64,000 bases of DNA from Pomphorhynchus laevis (GCA_012934845.2 WNNJ02001820.1:1-64000), one strand, 5' to 3'; shown: positions 35,453 to 48,339, counted from the stretch's first letter. Numbers and translations: made by a program. Notes: a model not told the origin generated them from the letters alone.

Positions 35453-36656
35453 TGTTGATGTTTGTCGTCACACATAGGATGACTGAGCATACGTAGCGAC
35501 TTTGAATATTGCGAGAATAATTCGGTTCTATTTCTTAGTCTGATGAGGATATATAGAATGCTGCCTGGTGTTTATGCCTCCTCATGAGGAAAACAGTGAT
35601 TTATTTACGAGTACACCATTGGATGTCCCAGGGCAGGTGTAACAACAAATTATATATAATCCGGCTTTATTAATCCGGGAATATTCATCGATAATCCTGT
35701 TTAAAGTAGATAATGTATTGTTTTGTGGTAATGATTAATCAAAAATGTCTAGTAATTAAAAATGGGCGCTATTTTCACTTATATCACCTTATATTCACCT
35801 TATCTATCTATAAAGTCAAGACTTGACTCAATAAGTATGCTTTGCCATTTACTGTGCTTCAACTTTTTTATAACTACGTGAATAATATTGTAATTAGTTG
35901 TAAGTTCAGATGGCTATCTGTTAATTCCGATAGTTAAGGTATATGATCTATATTTTATATCGGTGGTGGTATATATAGATATATATATTATTCATTTCGA
36001 ATTGGCGCCTATCATTTGGTCAGCTGGCTTGGCTTTCACAGAAAAATTAAATGAGAATTTTAAAATTCTGGTTTTATCCGACTCTTCGCTACCCCGCATC
36101 AAAACAGGGTAGCTGCAAAATATTGTCGATAAATAACTTTATAAAATGTAAAGAAAATTTGACTTTGATTAAATATCAGAAAGCAGGTTACCTAAAATAC
36201 AAAGTTTAATAAACAAAGTAAAATAACCTCTATTGTATAGAATGAAATTTGAATTTGTTTTCCGTAAACCTTAAAACAGAATTGGTATCAATGAAACTTA
36301 CTTAGCATTGTAAATTCAAAAACAGAGAAAAACTCTCTTACACTGTGATGATGCGATTTGCATAAAATTGCAATACACGAATCTACATGCACGTATAGTA
36401 AACCACAATAGGCGTTGATCACCGTGCTTTAAACTATTTTCAAATTCAATATTGCAGTAGTTTTTAAATTGTTGCTTCACGAAAGTTCACTTTTGTTTGT
36501 CTACACGAGCTTTATATTCATTCAAGCGGATATTATTATATTAATAGAGAGTTAATCCGAATTACATTAAGACGATTATAAGCATATTTCACACTGTCCA
36601 TTCACATAATAATATTTACGGGTAACTCATAGTTTTGATTTTCAGACAATTAAAAA
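35453..36656. other. Spacer upstream of RNASEH2A
   Basis: Presumed to contain the RNASEH2A promoter and 5' UTR. A pyrimidine-rich stretch ending in ttttcag lies 15 bp before the start codon and could be an acceptor for a 5'-UTR intron. No other feature is supported. Confidence 0.4.
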
Positions 36657-37607
36657 ATGAGTGTATTTGACAGTTATATAACTTTGGACTGTATTCGGGA
36701 TTATGATCCGCTAGCAATCAATCTGCAAGTATTCCTTCAGCTAGCCTTGCCAGATAAATCAGCTGAATATGCAATCGGTGTGGACGAAGCAGGAAGAGGA
36801 CCAGCTTTGGGTCCTCTAATTTATTGTGCATTTATCACTCCAAAGCAGCACTGTAAATTGCTTGAATCTCAATTTAAGTGTAAAGACTCAAAGAACATGA
36901 CAAGTGAAAGCAGAGAAGATGTACTAGCAAAAATGTCACCTTTATTAGGTGAATTTGGAATGTCATACGTCTTGGGCATCATATCTCCGTGTATGATATC
37001 AAGATTAATGCTTGCTCGAGAAGAAAATATAATTAATCTAAATCTGATGTCTCATCGAACAGTATGTACACTATTACATATCGTATTCGAGAACAAATAC
37101 GCAAACGTACCAATTAGCATTTATTTGGACACAGTCGGTCCATGTGAAAAGTATAGAAATATTGTATATTCATCATTAAAAAGTAAAACATCAAAAAAAG
37201 TAATTGCTACTGACAAGGCCGAGTCCAAGTATAAATGTGTTGCGGCAGCAAGCATATTTGCTAAGGTCAATCGTGATTTTCTAATTCCAATCAATTGCGG
37301 ATCTGGATATCCAGCAGACCCAAATACTAAAGAATTCCTGAGAAAATCGGTTGATCCTGTTTTTGGATTTAATCCTAATTTGGCGCGTTTCAGCTGGTCC
37401 ACTATTAGTAGTTTATTGGATCAACATTGCTATCGAGTAAAATGGGAAGATGACCTGACCACTTCATCATCACAAAGTACAAAATCAAGTGCAAAAAGAT
37501 TAAAACTATCTTCTAGCACTCCTAGCATTAAAGATATTCGCAACTTTTTCTCTTCTAAAGAAACAAAAAAAGAAGATTTCTTTAAAAAGATAGGTTTTAC
37601 CATTTAA
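36657..37607 (+). CDS. RNASEH2A: Ribonuclease H2 catalytic subunit A
   Basis: A 316-residue protein, a usual length for eukaryotic RNase H2A, with no intron. It is the catalytic subunit of the nuclear RNase H2 complex, which nicks RNA in RNA:DNA hybrids and at single ribonucleotides in DNA. Motifs in order are GVDEAGRGPALGPL (residues about 41-54, catalytic Asp-Glu), KDSKNMTSESRE (about 76-87) and YLDTVGP (about 158-164, Asp). ATDKAESKYKCVAAAS and IFAKVNRD (about 181-204, Asp) follow. The family-specific SGYPADPN and VDPVFGFNPN then RFSWST close the catalytic domain. The C-terminus is Ser/Lys rich and ends with IKDIRNFFSSK, which looks like a PCNA-interacting peptide without its Gln. It is transcribed toward CARM1. 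RNASEH2B and C are not in the window. Confidence 0.96.
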   Translation: MSVFDSYITLDCIRDYDPLAINLQVFLQLALPDKSAEYAIGVDEAGRGPALGPLIYCAFITPKQHCKLLESQFKCKDSKNMTSESREDVLAKMSPLLGEFGMSYVLGIISPCMISRLMLAREENIINLNLMSHRTVCTLLHIVFENKYANVPISIYLDTVGPCEKYRNIVYSSLKSKTSKKVIATDKAESKYKCVAAASIFAKVNRDFLIPINCGSGYPADPNTKEFLRKSVDPVFGFNPNLARFSWSTISSLLDQHCYRVKWEDDLTTSSSQSTKSSAKRLKLSSSTPSIKDIRNFFSSKETKKEDFFKKIGFTI

Positions 37608-38169
37608 TGGTCAACATCTTTAAATTGTAAATATATACATGTAATTTTTGTAGCAATTTACATGATTTGAATCTGTTAACAAGTTTTGCGGGCTAAACAG
37701 CGATCTACGAATGTGAAAATATATTTCATATATGGATTAAAATTCTTATTAATAGTTGATTCCCAGCTACCGAAGAGAGAATATTATACAGTTTAGAATT
37801 TGGGAGAAAGATCCATAAAAAATTCATTTATTTTTATATTTGCTAGCTGGTGCTAGAAAAATCTGCTAGCTTGCATCATCTGAAACAAAACTAACAAAGC
37901 GTTTTGCTTTTAATGTCAGTATAAGCAGCTAGCGAAATGTAAAAATAAATTTAATATTTGTTCCTGCTCTAAAATTCCAAATTTAAGAAGAATGGATAAA
38001 CATCAGTAATTTTTAATTATACAGTAATCATACATAAAAATGAATATTTTAATGTATTTTATCTACGCATTAATGGGTATATTATCTATTAATCGTTTCT
38101 GAGAATTAAGAATTAAAGCCTAAAAAATATTTTTAAATTTATTTTTAGTAAAAATTCGTAGTTTTTAGT
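37608..38169. other. Spacer downstream of RNASEH2A
   Basis: AT-rich, including the RNASEH2A 3' UTR. No canonical AATAAA was seen close to the stop. Nothing else is recognised. Confidence 0.4.
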
Positions 38170-38245
38170 CAAGTGGTATGATATATATAATGGTAGTGCA
38201 CGAATGTGCTGAGTAAACAACTGTCCAGGATTTCTTACCAAATCT
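38170..38245 (-). repeat. Scrap of the ~380-bp LINE-tail repeat
   Basis: Matches the end of the repeats at 3360-3410 and 3740-3780 (gcacgaatgtgctgag, then caggatttctta). It shows the family is dispersed. Confidence 0.7.
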
Positions 38246-38289
38246 TGTGTATATAAATGAAATATAGGTATTTTATATAGGTAATGAAA

Positions 38290-38460
38290 TATAGGTAGTA
38301 TTTTACACAATTGAAAATAATCTTTTTATTGCAACGAGCGGAAAAACCTCTAAACAAGATATTGAATAGATTTTGTCTATCATCAATCGGTTGTAGAAGC
38401 TTGATAACAATTGGATTAGACAATTTGGGGATTGGGAAAGTTTCTCACCAGGAATACAAT
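38290..38460 (-). mobile_element. LINE-A ORF1 fragment
   Basis: The minus strand encodes IPKLSNPIVIKLLQPIDD, then NLFNILFRGFSARCNK and IIFNCVKYY. This parallels KLKNLVIIKLAEPYERH and NLFFRSFVKQFHN of LINE-A copy 4. Confidence 0.75.
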
Positions 38461-38697
38461 CAAAAAAAGTTCAAGTACTTACCTTATTTCATGCATCATT
38501 TGGTGCGAAAATATACTAACCTTTGAAGGCTCCGAGATAGCACTTTTTCCCATTAGCATAGCACTTCTGGGGTAAAATGCAACGTATTCGCTGATTATTT
38601 GATATACAAAAAATACGTCTTAACCCATACTACCAGAAACCGGGATTTATGGTACTGAAACGGGGCAACAATACGCAGCATACGAGCGTATCGATTT

Positions 38698-41215
38698 AAT
38701 CAAATCAGCTGACTTAGTTTACGTATTTAATATAATTATAAAATAAACAAAACATAATAATGCTAAATCAGAATTTAATAATTAAATAATAAAATAAATA
38801 ATTGTTATAAGATTTTTTTATAATTTAAATGAAGTTAAAATCAAAAATTGAAATTTAAAATAAACGTCATGTTTATGAATTGACTAATAAATAACAGACG
38901 TTGTATCAGAATAAGAATTAGAGGTCATCAGGAGGAACTGCTATGCTATCAGGTTTCGGCCCCTAACTCCTCTACCCAACATAGCAGCGGGGTCAAATAC
39001 ATGCTAATGATGTATTTCCTCTGAAATAACTATCTAGTATCTTATTCTAATGCAAAGTATATTATTTATTATCCATCCATAAAAATTTGCCACTTAAGAG
39101 TTTAAATTTATTCTTTATATTATTGTGTTGATTATATATTTTACTATTTTCTGCTTTATGTTATTTTTATAGTAACATAGTTTAAAATATGTATCTATTA
39201 AATTATTTAAATGATTTTGAGAAAGCCAATATCATTACATATTGTTGCAATTCTTAAAATTTCATTATTTAATGTATTATATTTTATATTATATGGTATG
39301 CATGAATGCTCATGCAAAAATATGTTTCTTGTAAATTTAAATATGTCATCTTTACGATATAAATTAATAGTAGTTTTAGTTAATGTTAATTTAATGTTCA
39401 TATCTATATATAAACCTTCTTTATCATTAATATTAGTTTTGTTAAGAATAAGGCTTTCTGGATAAATGTGCTCACTAATTGAATAAAAATTATTAGAATT
39501 AAATACACATATATCATCAATGTATCGAAACATATATTTAATATATTTATATTGTTTTGATTTAGTTTTTACACAGTTATGAACAAATTCATATTCTATA
39601 AAGCTTAAAAACAAGTCAGCTATAATTGGGCTACTATTACCACCCATTGGAACACCTTTTACTTGTCTAAATATAGATGTCCCTACTTTTAAATAATTTT
39701 GATTTATCAAAATATTTAAGGATTCTATTAATTCAATTTTATCCATATATTTATATTTACTTGATGGCTTAATTTTTGTTAGAAAGGCGTTATAATTATT
39801 ATAACATATATATGTATCTTTTTCCGAATTTAAGATTAATTAATTTTACTAGCGCTTCTTTAATATCTACTAAACCTAGATTTGTATAAATAGTACTAAA
39901 ATCGTATGTATTTATATTTTGAAAATTTATTCCTTTTGTCTGTTCTAAAAATTCTTTTGTAGAATTAATACTGAAATAGTGTTTTATACCAGTATTAATT
40001 TCGATTACCTTGCAATATTTTTTAAAATGTGCTTTAATTACTTTAAGTATTTTATTCATATAGACAGAAAGTGGTCTTAATGTACATTTAAACGCACTAC
40101 ATATGAACCTATCTTTTATTGGATTTTCATGTAATTTTGGATTCCAATATAATATAAGTATAGTTTTATTATCTAATTCAACCTTTATACCCTTTTTATC
40201 CATTATAGAACAGTGACTTGTAATAATTGTTTCTAAACTTAACTCACTACGTTCATATGTTGGATTTACATTTAAATCATTAGAATTAACCTCTTTCATT
40301 AGTATATCATAATATAGCTTTTTGCATACGAAGACAGTTATTACTAGCTTTACCAATAGTCGTTATTATATAGTTATCCTTTAATTTAGTAAATTCTGTA
40401 TACATATCTTTATTAATTTTATCTTTCCTTTTATAATTGTTTGTTATTTTCATTTTATTTTTAATTTTATCAAATATATAATCTTTCCAAATTTTTATCT
40501 TAGACATATTCGAGCTTTCACTATTAATCAGCTTACTAAAGTAAGCATTTAAGTCATTATATAACGAATTGTAAATTGTATTTCTATTGTTATTATTATT
40601 CAATCTATATTTATACCCACTAAATTGGCAGAAAAAGACGTAGATAAGTATGATGACTGTATAAGCAGAATAAAAACAAACACTTGATATATATTGCAAA
40701 ATAAGTGTCTATGACGTTAAGGATGAGAAATTACAAAAGTTTCAATCACAACTGAGTAATAAGGACTCTACGAAGATAAAGACAAAACCATTATACTCTG
40801 ACATTTATAGTGACCCATTTGAGGGTAACTACTAATTTGTAAATAATATTTTGAATTGTTAATTTTTTGTATATTAAAAGTTTTTTTTAAATATATAAAA
40901 AAATATTTATACCCTTTTGATAGCATTTTCCTTAATTCATTGTTTTTAATTAATTTTAGATTATGAGTGCATATATGTTCACTTATTTGATCAAAATAAA
41001 ATCGCGTTCAGTTTCTATGATGTTTCTAATATTATCCTTACCTATAGATTTCAATTCTTTATTATAATTACAAATGTTTCGTCCTAATCGGCGATAACAA
41101 GGTATACATTATTTTAGGAATATACTTAAATCTGCTCCTATTATTTAATTACTTTTAGAATTATTTAAAAGTATACCTATATTTATATTATCTATACATT
41201 TATTAATGAATTAGA
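38698..41215 (-). mobile_element. Penelope-like element, second large copy, with a retrocopy inserted
   Basis: Same family as 24235-26600. The terminus is at 38700-38725, then a tail and RT frames 39746-39207, 40356-39799 and 40620-40330. N-terminal sequence resumes at 40915-41215 after an insertion at 40619-40914. RT motifs VPMGGNSSPII and YIDDICVF are kept, while DKASNN is altered to GKASNN. There are several frame breaks. It meets the plus-strand copy at 41216 head to head. Confidence 0.87.
40619..40914 (+). mobile_element. 5'-truncated processed retrocopy with a 12-bp target duplication
   Basis: Insert 40619-40902 is flanked by atatttataccc at 40607-40618 and 40903-40914. It ends in an A-rich run next to the second duplication, the mark of target-primed retrotransposition. 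The insert looks like the 3' end of an mRNA: codons near 40622-40680 (KLAEKDVDKYDDCISRIK) and, one frame over, CKISVYDVKDEKLQKFQSQL and later LYSDIYSDPFEGNY before a stop at about 40834. An AT-rich 3' UTR follows. I do not recognise the parent gene. It was probably moved by one of the LINE families here. Confidence 0.7.
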
Positions 41216-42130
41216 CAATTATTACAAGTCATTGTTCAATAATGGATAAAATTGTATAAAAGTTGAATCAGATAATAAAACTATAACTATATTATATTAG
41301 AATCCGAAATTACATAAAAATCCAATAAAACCTAGGTTAATATGTAGTGCGTTTAAATGTACATTAAAACCACTTTCTGTCTATATGAATAAAATACTTA
41401 AAGTAATTAAAGCACATTTTAAAAAATATTGCAAGGTAATCGAAATTAATACTGGTATAAAACACTATTTCAGTATTAATTCTACAAAAGAATTTTTAGA
41501 ACAGACAAAAGGAATAAATTTTCAAAATATAAATACATACGATTTTAGTACTCTTTATACAAATCTAGATTTAGTAGATATTAAAGAAGCGTTAGTAAAA
41601 TTAATTAACCTTATATTCGGAAAAAGATATACATATATATGCTATAATAACTATAACGTCTATCTAACAAAAATTAAACCATCAAATAAATATAAATATA
41701 TGGATAAAATTGAATTAATAGAATCCTTAAATATTTTAATAAATCAAAATTATTTAAAAGTAGGGACATCTATATTTAGACAAGTAAAAGGTGTTCCAAT
41801 GGGTGGTAATAGTAGCCCAATTATAGCTGACTTGTTTTTAAGCTTTATAGAATATGAATTTGTTCATAACTGTGTAAAAACTAAATCTAAACAATATAAA
41901 TATATGAAATATATGTTTCGATACATTGATGATATATGTGTATTTAACTCTAAGATTTTTTATTCAAAGAGCGAACAAATTTATCCAGGTAGCCTCATTT
42001 TAAATAAAACCAATATTAATAATAAAGAAAGTATATATCTTGATATGAATATTAAATTAACATTAACTAAAACTACTATTAATTTATATCGTAAAGATGA
42101 CATATTTAAATTTACAAGAAACACATTTCT
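41216..42130 (+). mobile_element. Penelope-like element, plus-strand RT fragment
   Basis: Starts in the middle of the RT gene (ITSHCSIMDK region) and keeps a long open frame (41385-42137) with YDFSTLYTNLDLVD, FRQVKGVPMGGNSSP and MFRYIDDICVF. It is nearly identical to the 24-kb copy and is truncated at both ends. It abuts the minus-strand copy in head-to-head orientation. Confidence 0.88.
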
Positions 42131-42911
42131 CGCGTAATGAAAAAACTTCACTCTGTAGCGGGACATTAGTGTTCCGCGATATGATTACTGATGTACCACA
42201 AAATAATGTAAGCGAAAGAAGTATTCATTTTTGAATAAAAATGTAAACGGAGGTAGAAAATATTTAATTTTTTAATGATGGGTGTGTCGCAATAAAATCA
42301 AAGAGCTCAATAACGTGCCATCACGTCATGTAAAAAAGATAGGGAAGCGCTGTTTCTAATAATGGCTACAAGAAAAATCATTCAAATATTTTTTATTTGT
42401 ACTATAATAAATTCTTAATTTTTAATTCTCTCTGCATTATTTAAATATGAATGCTAAGATATATGATTCTTAAAAATGTGATTGTCCATTATTTCGATGG
42501 TACAAAGAAATATCCATCGAAAGTTAATTAAACATTTAATAAACTGTTTAATTTAATTGTTATAATTAAATGGTAAAAGTAAAAGTTCAATTTAATCAAA
42601 CTTTTCTTACATTTGCAAAGATTTTTTATTTATAGGAACCAGGAAAAATCAAGCACGAAAAAGATTATTCAATATTTTAATGGCAATTACCATCATCATC
42701 ATCAGGAAAAATTGTTACAACTTTGTACAAATAGTACAAAACATTGTGCAAAGATGTTACAGCTTTGTACAAAGCTGTAACATATATTTTCTATAAATTG
42801 AAATTTGCTAATAAAATCAAGGAAACGGATAACTTAATATCTTCAATTAACAAAGATGTTATTTTTTGTTGATTTTATACATTAGGAAGAGAAAAAAGCA
42901 ATATATGCTAA
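42131..42911. other. Spacer downstream of CARM1
   Basis: AT-rich, with no supported feature. A run of related words (ttgtacaaa, tttgtacaaag) near 42715-42780 is imperfectly repetitive. Confidence 0.4.
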
Positions 42912-42917
42912 TTTATT
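42912..42917 (-). terminator. Candidate poly(A) signal of CARM1
   Basis: AATAAA on the minus strand, about 70 bp after the CARM1 stop codon. Confidence 0.55.
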
Positions 42918-42983
42918 ATATATGAAATTTCGTATTATTAAAGAGATTCTCATAAATACTGAGCTGAGAAGTTTTCCTTTTTG

Positions 42984-45194
42984 TTATTCATCCTTTACAG
43001 TGCGTTCAGCATTGTGTTGATCTCCAACATAATGTGAATGTTGGGAATGAGAGATGTGACGCTGAGGGTGCGAGGATTTCAGCAGACTTGTTGCAAATGT
43101 GTTGTTACCACCGTTGCTGATGTTTGTGTTATAGTTAATTGAAGCTGTTGACGACGTTGCAGAATTAACCACATCGGAATTTATATGATTATCATACATA
43201 TACGAATTTGGAGGACCGGAACATATATAATTGTCGTCTATAGGGGTGAAAAACAATCCTGAAGTGTCATTATTAATATTACAATTATTTGGAAGATAAC
43301 TAGACTGGTCGGCAACTGATTTCGTAGCTGTGGCTGAATGTGCAGATGATGAGCCATCCCCAAAGTATATGGCGCCAGGCATGGCTTGTTCTGAATGTTC
43401 ATAAAATTGATGATGAATCGTGTTTGAAGGATAATAATGTTGCTGTTGTTGAGAAATCGGAATTATGTGTCCATCAGAACTCATGCTATTGTGATAGTAA
43501 TTAGACATTGAGCTAGCGTCATCGCTACCACTGGTGCCCCCACTGCTAATAGCCATGGGAATCGGACAAGGTATGCTATTGTTACACTGCGAATCCATGT
43601 TATCATTGCCACCAACACTGTAGGGCTGACCGGAATATGAATTTGAGAAAAAGCTTTCTGTAGGACATTCACGTTGAGTGCCCGGTGGAGGTGGGGGAAC
43701 TACTTGCCCTGTGTAACGGAAAAATGGATTCTTCAAATCCAAAGAATTTCTTGAAACCATATCAGTTCTCGATATTCGTAGTTCGATATCTATTTCGTAG
43801 CTTTGCCTTGTATTACTTTTGAAGTGGACGAAACCCTCAAGCGTCTGTCCATGTGTTATTATCAATGGATTAGGCATTAGGCATCTTACCTGGTACCAGT
43901 GAGTTAACGGTTGAGTTGGTGCTGTCGATAACCAGACAGGTGTGTTGCTTCCATCAAACAGTACGTCAAACCAAAATGCTAAACCGTGAATGATCGCGGT
44001 AGTCATCGGCTTAAATTCTAGTGGGATTTTCATCTCATGTAAATCTGTTTCGTCTGCTGTTAGAAAGTTTACCGTATGTCTTACAGGTTTGCATAGGCAA
44101 ACACGCACATCGAAATTATCGACAACTGGTTGCCGGAAGTATTCTCGTATAGCTTCATCGCGTAAAGTTGATAGATCAACTCCGTAGAAAGACGTTTGTG
44201 CCCAGAAATTACATTTACTCATCTGCTCCATATACAGTCCTTCATCGGTAAATGGGGTAATAAACAGTATACCTGTTGATGGAAACATTTTGCCATCTGG
44301 CTTCATCCATTTTTTGGCATGTAAATATGTTTCAAGCATACGTTCATTAAACAGCATGTAGCCCATCGGTTCGGATATAATAACATCAACCTTTTCAGGT
44401 AATTCAAGATCTTCTAATTTTCCTGTCAAAACTTTTATTCGATTGTGAAAACCATTAGCTTCAACGAGGGCTTCTGCGTGAGCAGCGATAGCACTAGCTT
44501 CGATAGCATATACTTTACGAGCACCAGCTTGAACAGCAAAGAAGGAAAGTATACCTGATCCTGCGCCAACGTCCAACACTATTTTATCACTAAAGTCAGC
44601 ATGATTATCAAGTATGGCTCTCTGGTAAGTTGATGTACGAATGAAATCCTGCATCATGTTTTGTTGCTGCGAAAGATATCCGTAAAATTGAAAATACTGA
44701 GAAGCAGATGCATCATCAGTACGCCTGTCAAAAAGAGACAGCTCTCCATGTGATTTATTACTAACTACAACACAGTCAGATGTTTTATTAGTGTTCTTAC
44801 CGTTGTCGACGATGTTACTAGTAGTAACCCCATCGGCAACATCAGTGCTTTTTGATTGAACTTCATGTTTTGACGTTGATGCACTCATCATCTGCTTAAG
44901 GAGTAGATACACTTTATCACGTTCCCCGTTGTTTTCAAAAATGAAATTATATCCGGTGTACGTTAGACAATTCGATGAATGTGAGATTAGCAGGCATCGG
45001 TCGTGAAGACGAGTGAATTCAGCGGTACGACTTGAAATGTTTATCGTCAAATAAGTTAGCTTATTTTGAAAACAAATGATATTGCATTCACTACCAGTCA
45101 AAACAAAATGCACGTTAGCACCAGTTACCAAAATTTGAATTTCATTTTCACCGGTCAGCTGAGAAACCGTAACTCCAGCGAATTTGCTGGTCAT
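42984..45194 (-). CDS. CARM1: Histone-arginine methyltransferase CARM1 (PRMT4)
   Basis: A 736-residue protein in a single uninterrupted frame. CARM1 transfers methyl groups from S-adenosylmethionine to arginines of histone H3 and co-activators, giving asymmetric dimethylarginine. An N-terminal PH-like domain (about 1-110) precedes the type I PRMT core (about 160-500). Core landmarks are [18 protein letters not shown] (about 166-183) and [12 protein letters not shown] (about 205-216, SAM binding; vertebrates have CGSG). [15 protein letters not shown] (double-E loop, about 274-288) and LTHWYQVRC (THW loop, about 430-438) follow. The end KNPFFRYTG (about 488-496) is also typical. The last ~230 residues are Ser/Asn/His-rich and not conserved. 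The start MTSKFAG is chosen because the N-terminal domain follows at once. It is transcribed toward RNASEH2A. Confidence 0.96.
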   Translation of the reverse strand: MTSKFAGVTVSQLTGENEIQILVTGANVHFVLTGSECNIICFQNKLTYLTINISSRTAEFTRLHDRCLLISHSSNCLTYTGYNFIFENNGERDKVYLLLKQMMSASTSKHEVQSKSTDVADGVTTSNIVDNGKNTNKTSDCVVVSNKSHGELSLFDRRTDDASASQYFQFYGYLSQQQNMMQDFIRTSTYQRAILDNHADFSDKIVLDVGAGSGILSFFAVQAGARKVYAIEASAIAAHAEALVEANGFHNRIKVLTGKLEDLELPEKVDVIISEPMGYMLFNERMLETYLHAKKWMKPDGKMFPSTGILFITPFTDEGLYMEQMSKCNFWAQTSFYGVDLSTLRDEAIREYFRQPVVDNFDVRVCLCKPVRHTVNFLTADETDLHEMKIPLEFKPMTTAIIHGLAFWFDVLFDGSNTPVWLSTAPTQPLTHWYQVRCLMPNPLIITHGQTLEGFVHFKSNTRQSYEIDIELRISRTDMVSRNSLDLKNPFFRYTGQVVPPPPPGTQRECPTESFFSNSYSGQPYSVGGNDNMDSQCNNSIPCPIPMAISSGGTSGSDDASSMSNYYHNSMSSDGHIIPISQQQQHYYPSNTIHHQFYEHSEQAMPGAIYFGDGSSSAHSATATKSVADQSSYLPNNCNINNDTSGLFFTPIDDNYICSGPPNSYMYDNHINSDVVNSATSSTASINYNTNISNGGNNTFATSLLKSSHPQRHISHSQHSHYVGDQHNAERTVKDE

Positions 45195-48100
45195 CTAAAA
45201 ATACTATAATATAGTGGGTCAACCTTGATATCGTCAACAATATTAATAAATAATATTAGATAAGCATGTTTGTAGTATTGATAAACATTTACGGAAGTCG
45301 ATTAGTGAATAAGTCAAATCGTCAAACTTATAAATGAGGTTTTAACAATAAGACAGAAATAATCGAGTATAAGCAGAAGCCCGACAAACTGGTCAAACAT
45401 ACCTAATCAGAATTAGCAACAAGATGTTGATGATATTGATGTATTCTATATAAATGGAATGAATCGTGGATTTTGAGTATATATACCACCGCTATCGTTT
45501 GTAGTATAAGTAAGCCGGTCATAAGACGTTTGACATTTGCAGTATAAATAATCCCATAGAATGTGCATCCGTACTCATTAGAAGTAGTATTCTGATATAA
45601 ACATTTACTTAGCTAATATCATCAATAGCTAAGTAATAATATCGACTAATGTAGTTAGTGAATAAATATAAAGGATTAATCCCACACGATATCTCTAATG
45701 ATAGCTTTTTATTAAATCACATGCTTGAAATTCTTTAATGCAAAAGCTATCCTGCGAATTCTGTAACTAAATAGGATGTGCTATTTCTAAAGTTGGAAAT
45801 AAGATTTATTGAATGTGGATATGGTCAATGGCAACACGATAAGAAGTCGTCCATTGTCTTGCTCGATCGCGAAGATACACGTTTGCTTTATACGATATAC
45901 AAAATAAACACCTTTTTAGTGCATTATGTACGTCAGCTATAGTAAAAACGATTAGAGATCCTATCTGAAAAATATGTACTAAACATTCGAAGTATTCCAT
46001 AATACAATTAATATCGATTAGGAGATTATGCTGATATGGTTCAGTTTTAGAAGCTACATAATGTATCTAACAGAAGGCTAATGCTAACAGTAGAAACAAG
46101 AATTTCAAAATCATGATTCCGGTAGTTTGTTATTATTCGTCAGGATTTGGAAAAATATTATTTAGTTTAAATAAGCCAACTACCTCAACAAAATGAAAGA
46201 GTAATGCAATTAAAAAAACGAAAACCGATTATCTGTCATGCAAGTAATGCGAAAAATTGTCAATAACGATATATCTACTTATAATGTAAAATGTACCCAC
46301 ATAAAAATATGTTTATGTACCCACATAAAAATATTCGATACTTCGACAAGCAATAAGATATGTTTTGGACATTTAGAATCGAACATTTAGAGTCGAGGCC
46401 TTTAGATTCTGGAGTATAATTTATTTTGATGTTGTTATTTGCTCTTAGAGCATAATAGCAACATCATAATATACAATATATTATTATAATATACATATTT
46501 AACCTCATAATATACAGGTTTATGATCTTACATATAAGAATATTATTCTGTTTGATAGAAAACTTACACTATTGACGATAAACAATCTAGCAGCTCAATA
46601 ATTAATAAAATGTATGTTGTACATTAAACTTAAATCGGGTTAACAAACTATTCTTTACGAGTACCTATTAATGCATATATATGCGTAATTTATTTTCTAT
46701 TTTAAAAAATACAAACGTCATCATTATACGAATGAATAGAAAAATCCTATCATAGGTAATGTCGTTTGTATACCACGCTGAAGTCTTAACTTCCTAAATC
46801 TTAAATTTGAATTATAAGCTGAGTTGTTTCATAACTTCCGTCAGATTTTTAATAAATTTTATGATAAACTGTTGCAAGATGAGGACATCTATATTGGCAA
46901 TGGAACGAATAGCAACTTTAAAACGAAAATAAAAACTGATCTTAAAATTACATAATTTTTCATCGAAATAATTTCTCAAAAAATATTTTATCATCAACTT
47001 GCGTCGTAAATATAACGACATTTAGACGAAAATGTTATCAACAATCAGATAATACGATACAATTTATATATAATAATATCTTAGATACAATAATATCTTA
47101 TTGTATGATACAATCAGATTACCTTATATAATTAATATAAATTACTAAATAGGTTTTTAAATACTTCTTTTAAATATTACAAATATACTTTTAAATTTTT
47201 ATTAAAAATTTAAATTTTTATTAAAAATTTATTTTCTTGTAAAGATTTTGAAAATCGCAATTTATGCAACATATCTCTAAATATATTAAAAACAAACCTG
47301 TTTAGCAACAAAAAATGACATTGCGTATTTCATCTCATATTTGATAAATTGAAGAAATATACAGAATTTATACGATATACTGTCTTTCATAAGGGAAGGA
47401 AAAATAAGGTGAAATATCTTGATGACGAACGACACAAATGTTGAAACAACACGATATATCTTCTACAAAAATTCTGAGAATGAAGATCATTATATTATTT
47501 TACTCTGGGACTGTAATAGTAAAAAAAGAAAATGCATAAACGTGTTTAATGATATACATATATATAGATAGATAGGTAGATCAAAACCAATGAGTGAATA
47601 ATAGTACAAACGTTGATAAATTTCCGGAACATTAAACCTTTCCACCGCTTTCAGCGATAACAGAGCACATGTCAAGAGTCCGTAGGATGAATAAAGTATT
47701 ATTATATATATAGATATATTTCTAACAGCGATATTATATTATGTGAGCTATATATATTTGCATTAAATTGTTGTTGACGTATAGCAGCAGCTACTAAAAT
47801 CCTCTTTATCAAATGTTCAAAAACAGAAATAAAATTTTCTTGTCATTTTAGAACGGAATAATGTTTTTACTTAGGAACTAGATTAGTCAACGAACGAAGA
47901 AAAATATACTTTATTTAAATTTCGTTACTCACTGCTGATGTTAGCATCATAGTATATAACATAAGAAAATATTTATTTTTGACGACAATGAACAAAAGTC
48001 ATCGAAAGAGCATCGTCAAGAGCAATCAACGGAACAGTTTTAGTTCCAGTGATTTTGCTAGCATGACTAACCTAATATACGAAATGTTGTTTTCCTAATA

Positions 48101-48339
48101 AAAATGGAACTCATAGCAATCGCTTAAATTGACGATTATGTCCATTTTAAGATTTAAATTACAACAGTCATTCCTTCTTTAATTTAGGGTAAAAGTGTAG
48201 GGAAATTTGAAAAAACACTATGCAATTACACGTGGTATGGATACTTTAAATAATAAAAATTTATATGATAGATTAAAATTAGAAAATCATGATCAAAAGC
48301 GGGTTATTGAGCAAGCAAAATCATGAAAAGAACATAATA
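45195..48339. other. Long interval upstream of CARM1 without a supported gene
   Basis: AT-rich. Short open frames (for example 45806-46000 and 46812-47021, minus) have no recognisable domains. The CARM1 promoter should lie at its left end. No RNA gene was seen. Confidence 0.45.

Noticed and set aside
35535-35600. Second hammerhead (tctgatgagg ... ggaaaac)
   Set aside because: Stem II is not contiguous with GAAA and no stem I pairing was found.
37121-37402. Antisense gene in RNASEH2A
   Set aside because: Shadow frame opposite conserved RNase H2 motifs.
43990-44187. Antisense gene in CARM1
   Set aside because: Short frame opposite strongly conserved coding sequence with no family likeness; a shadow.
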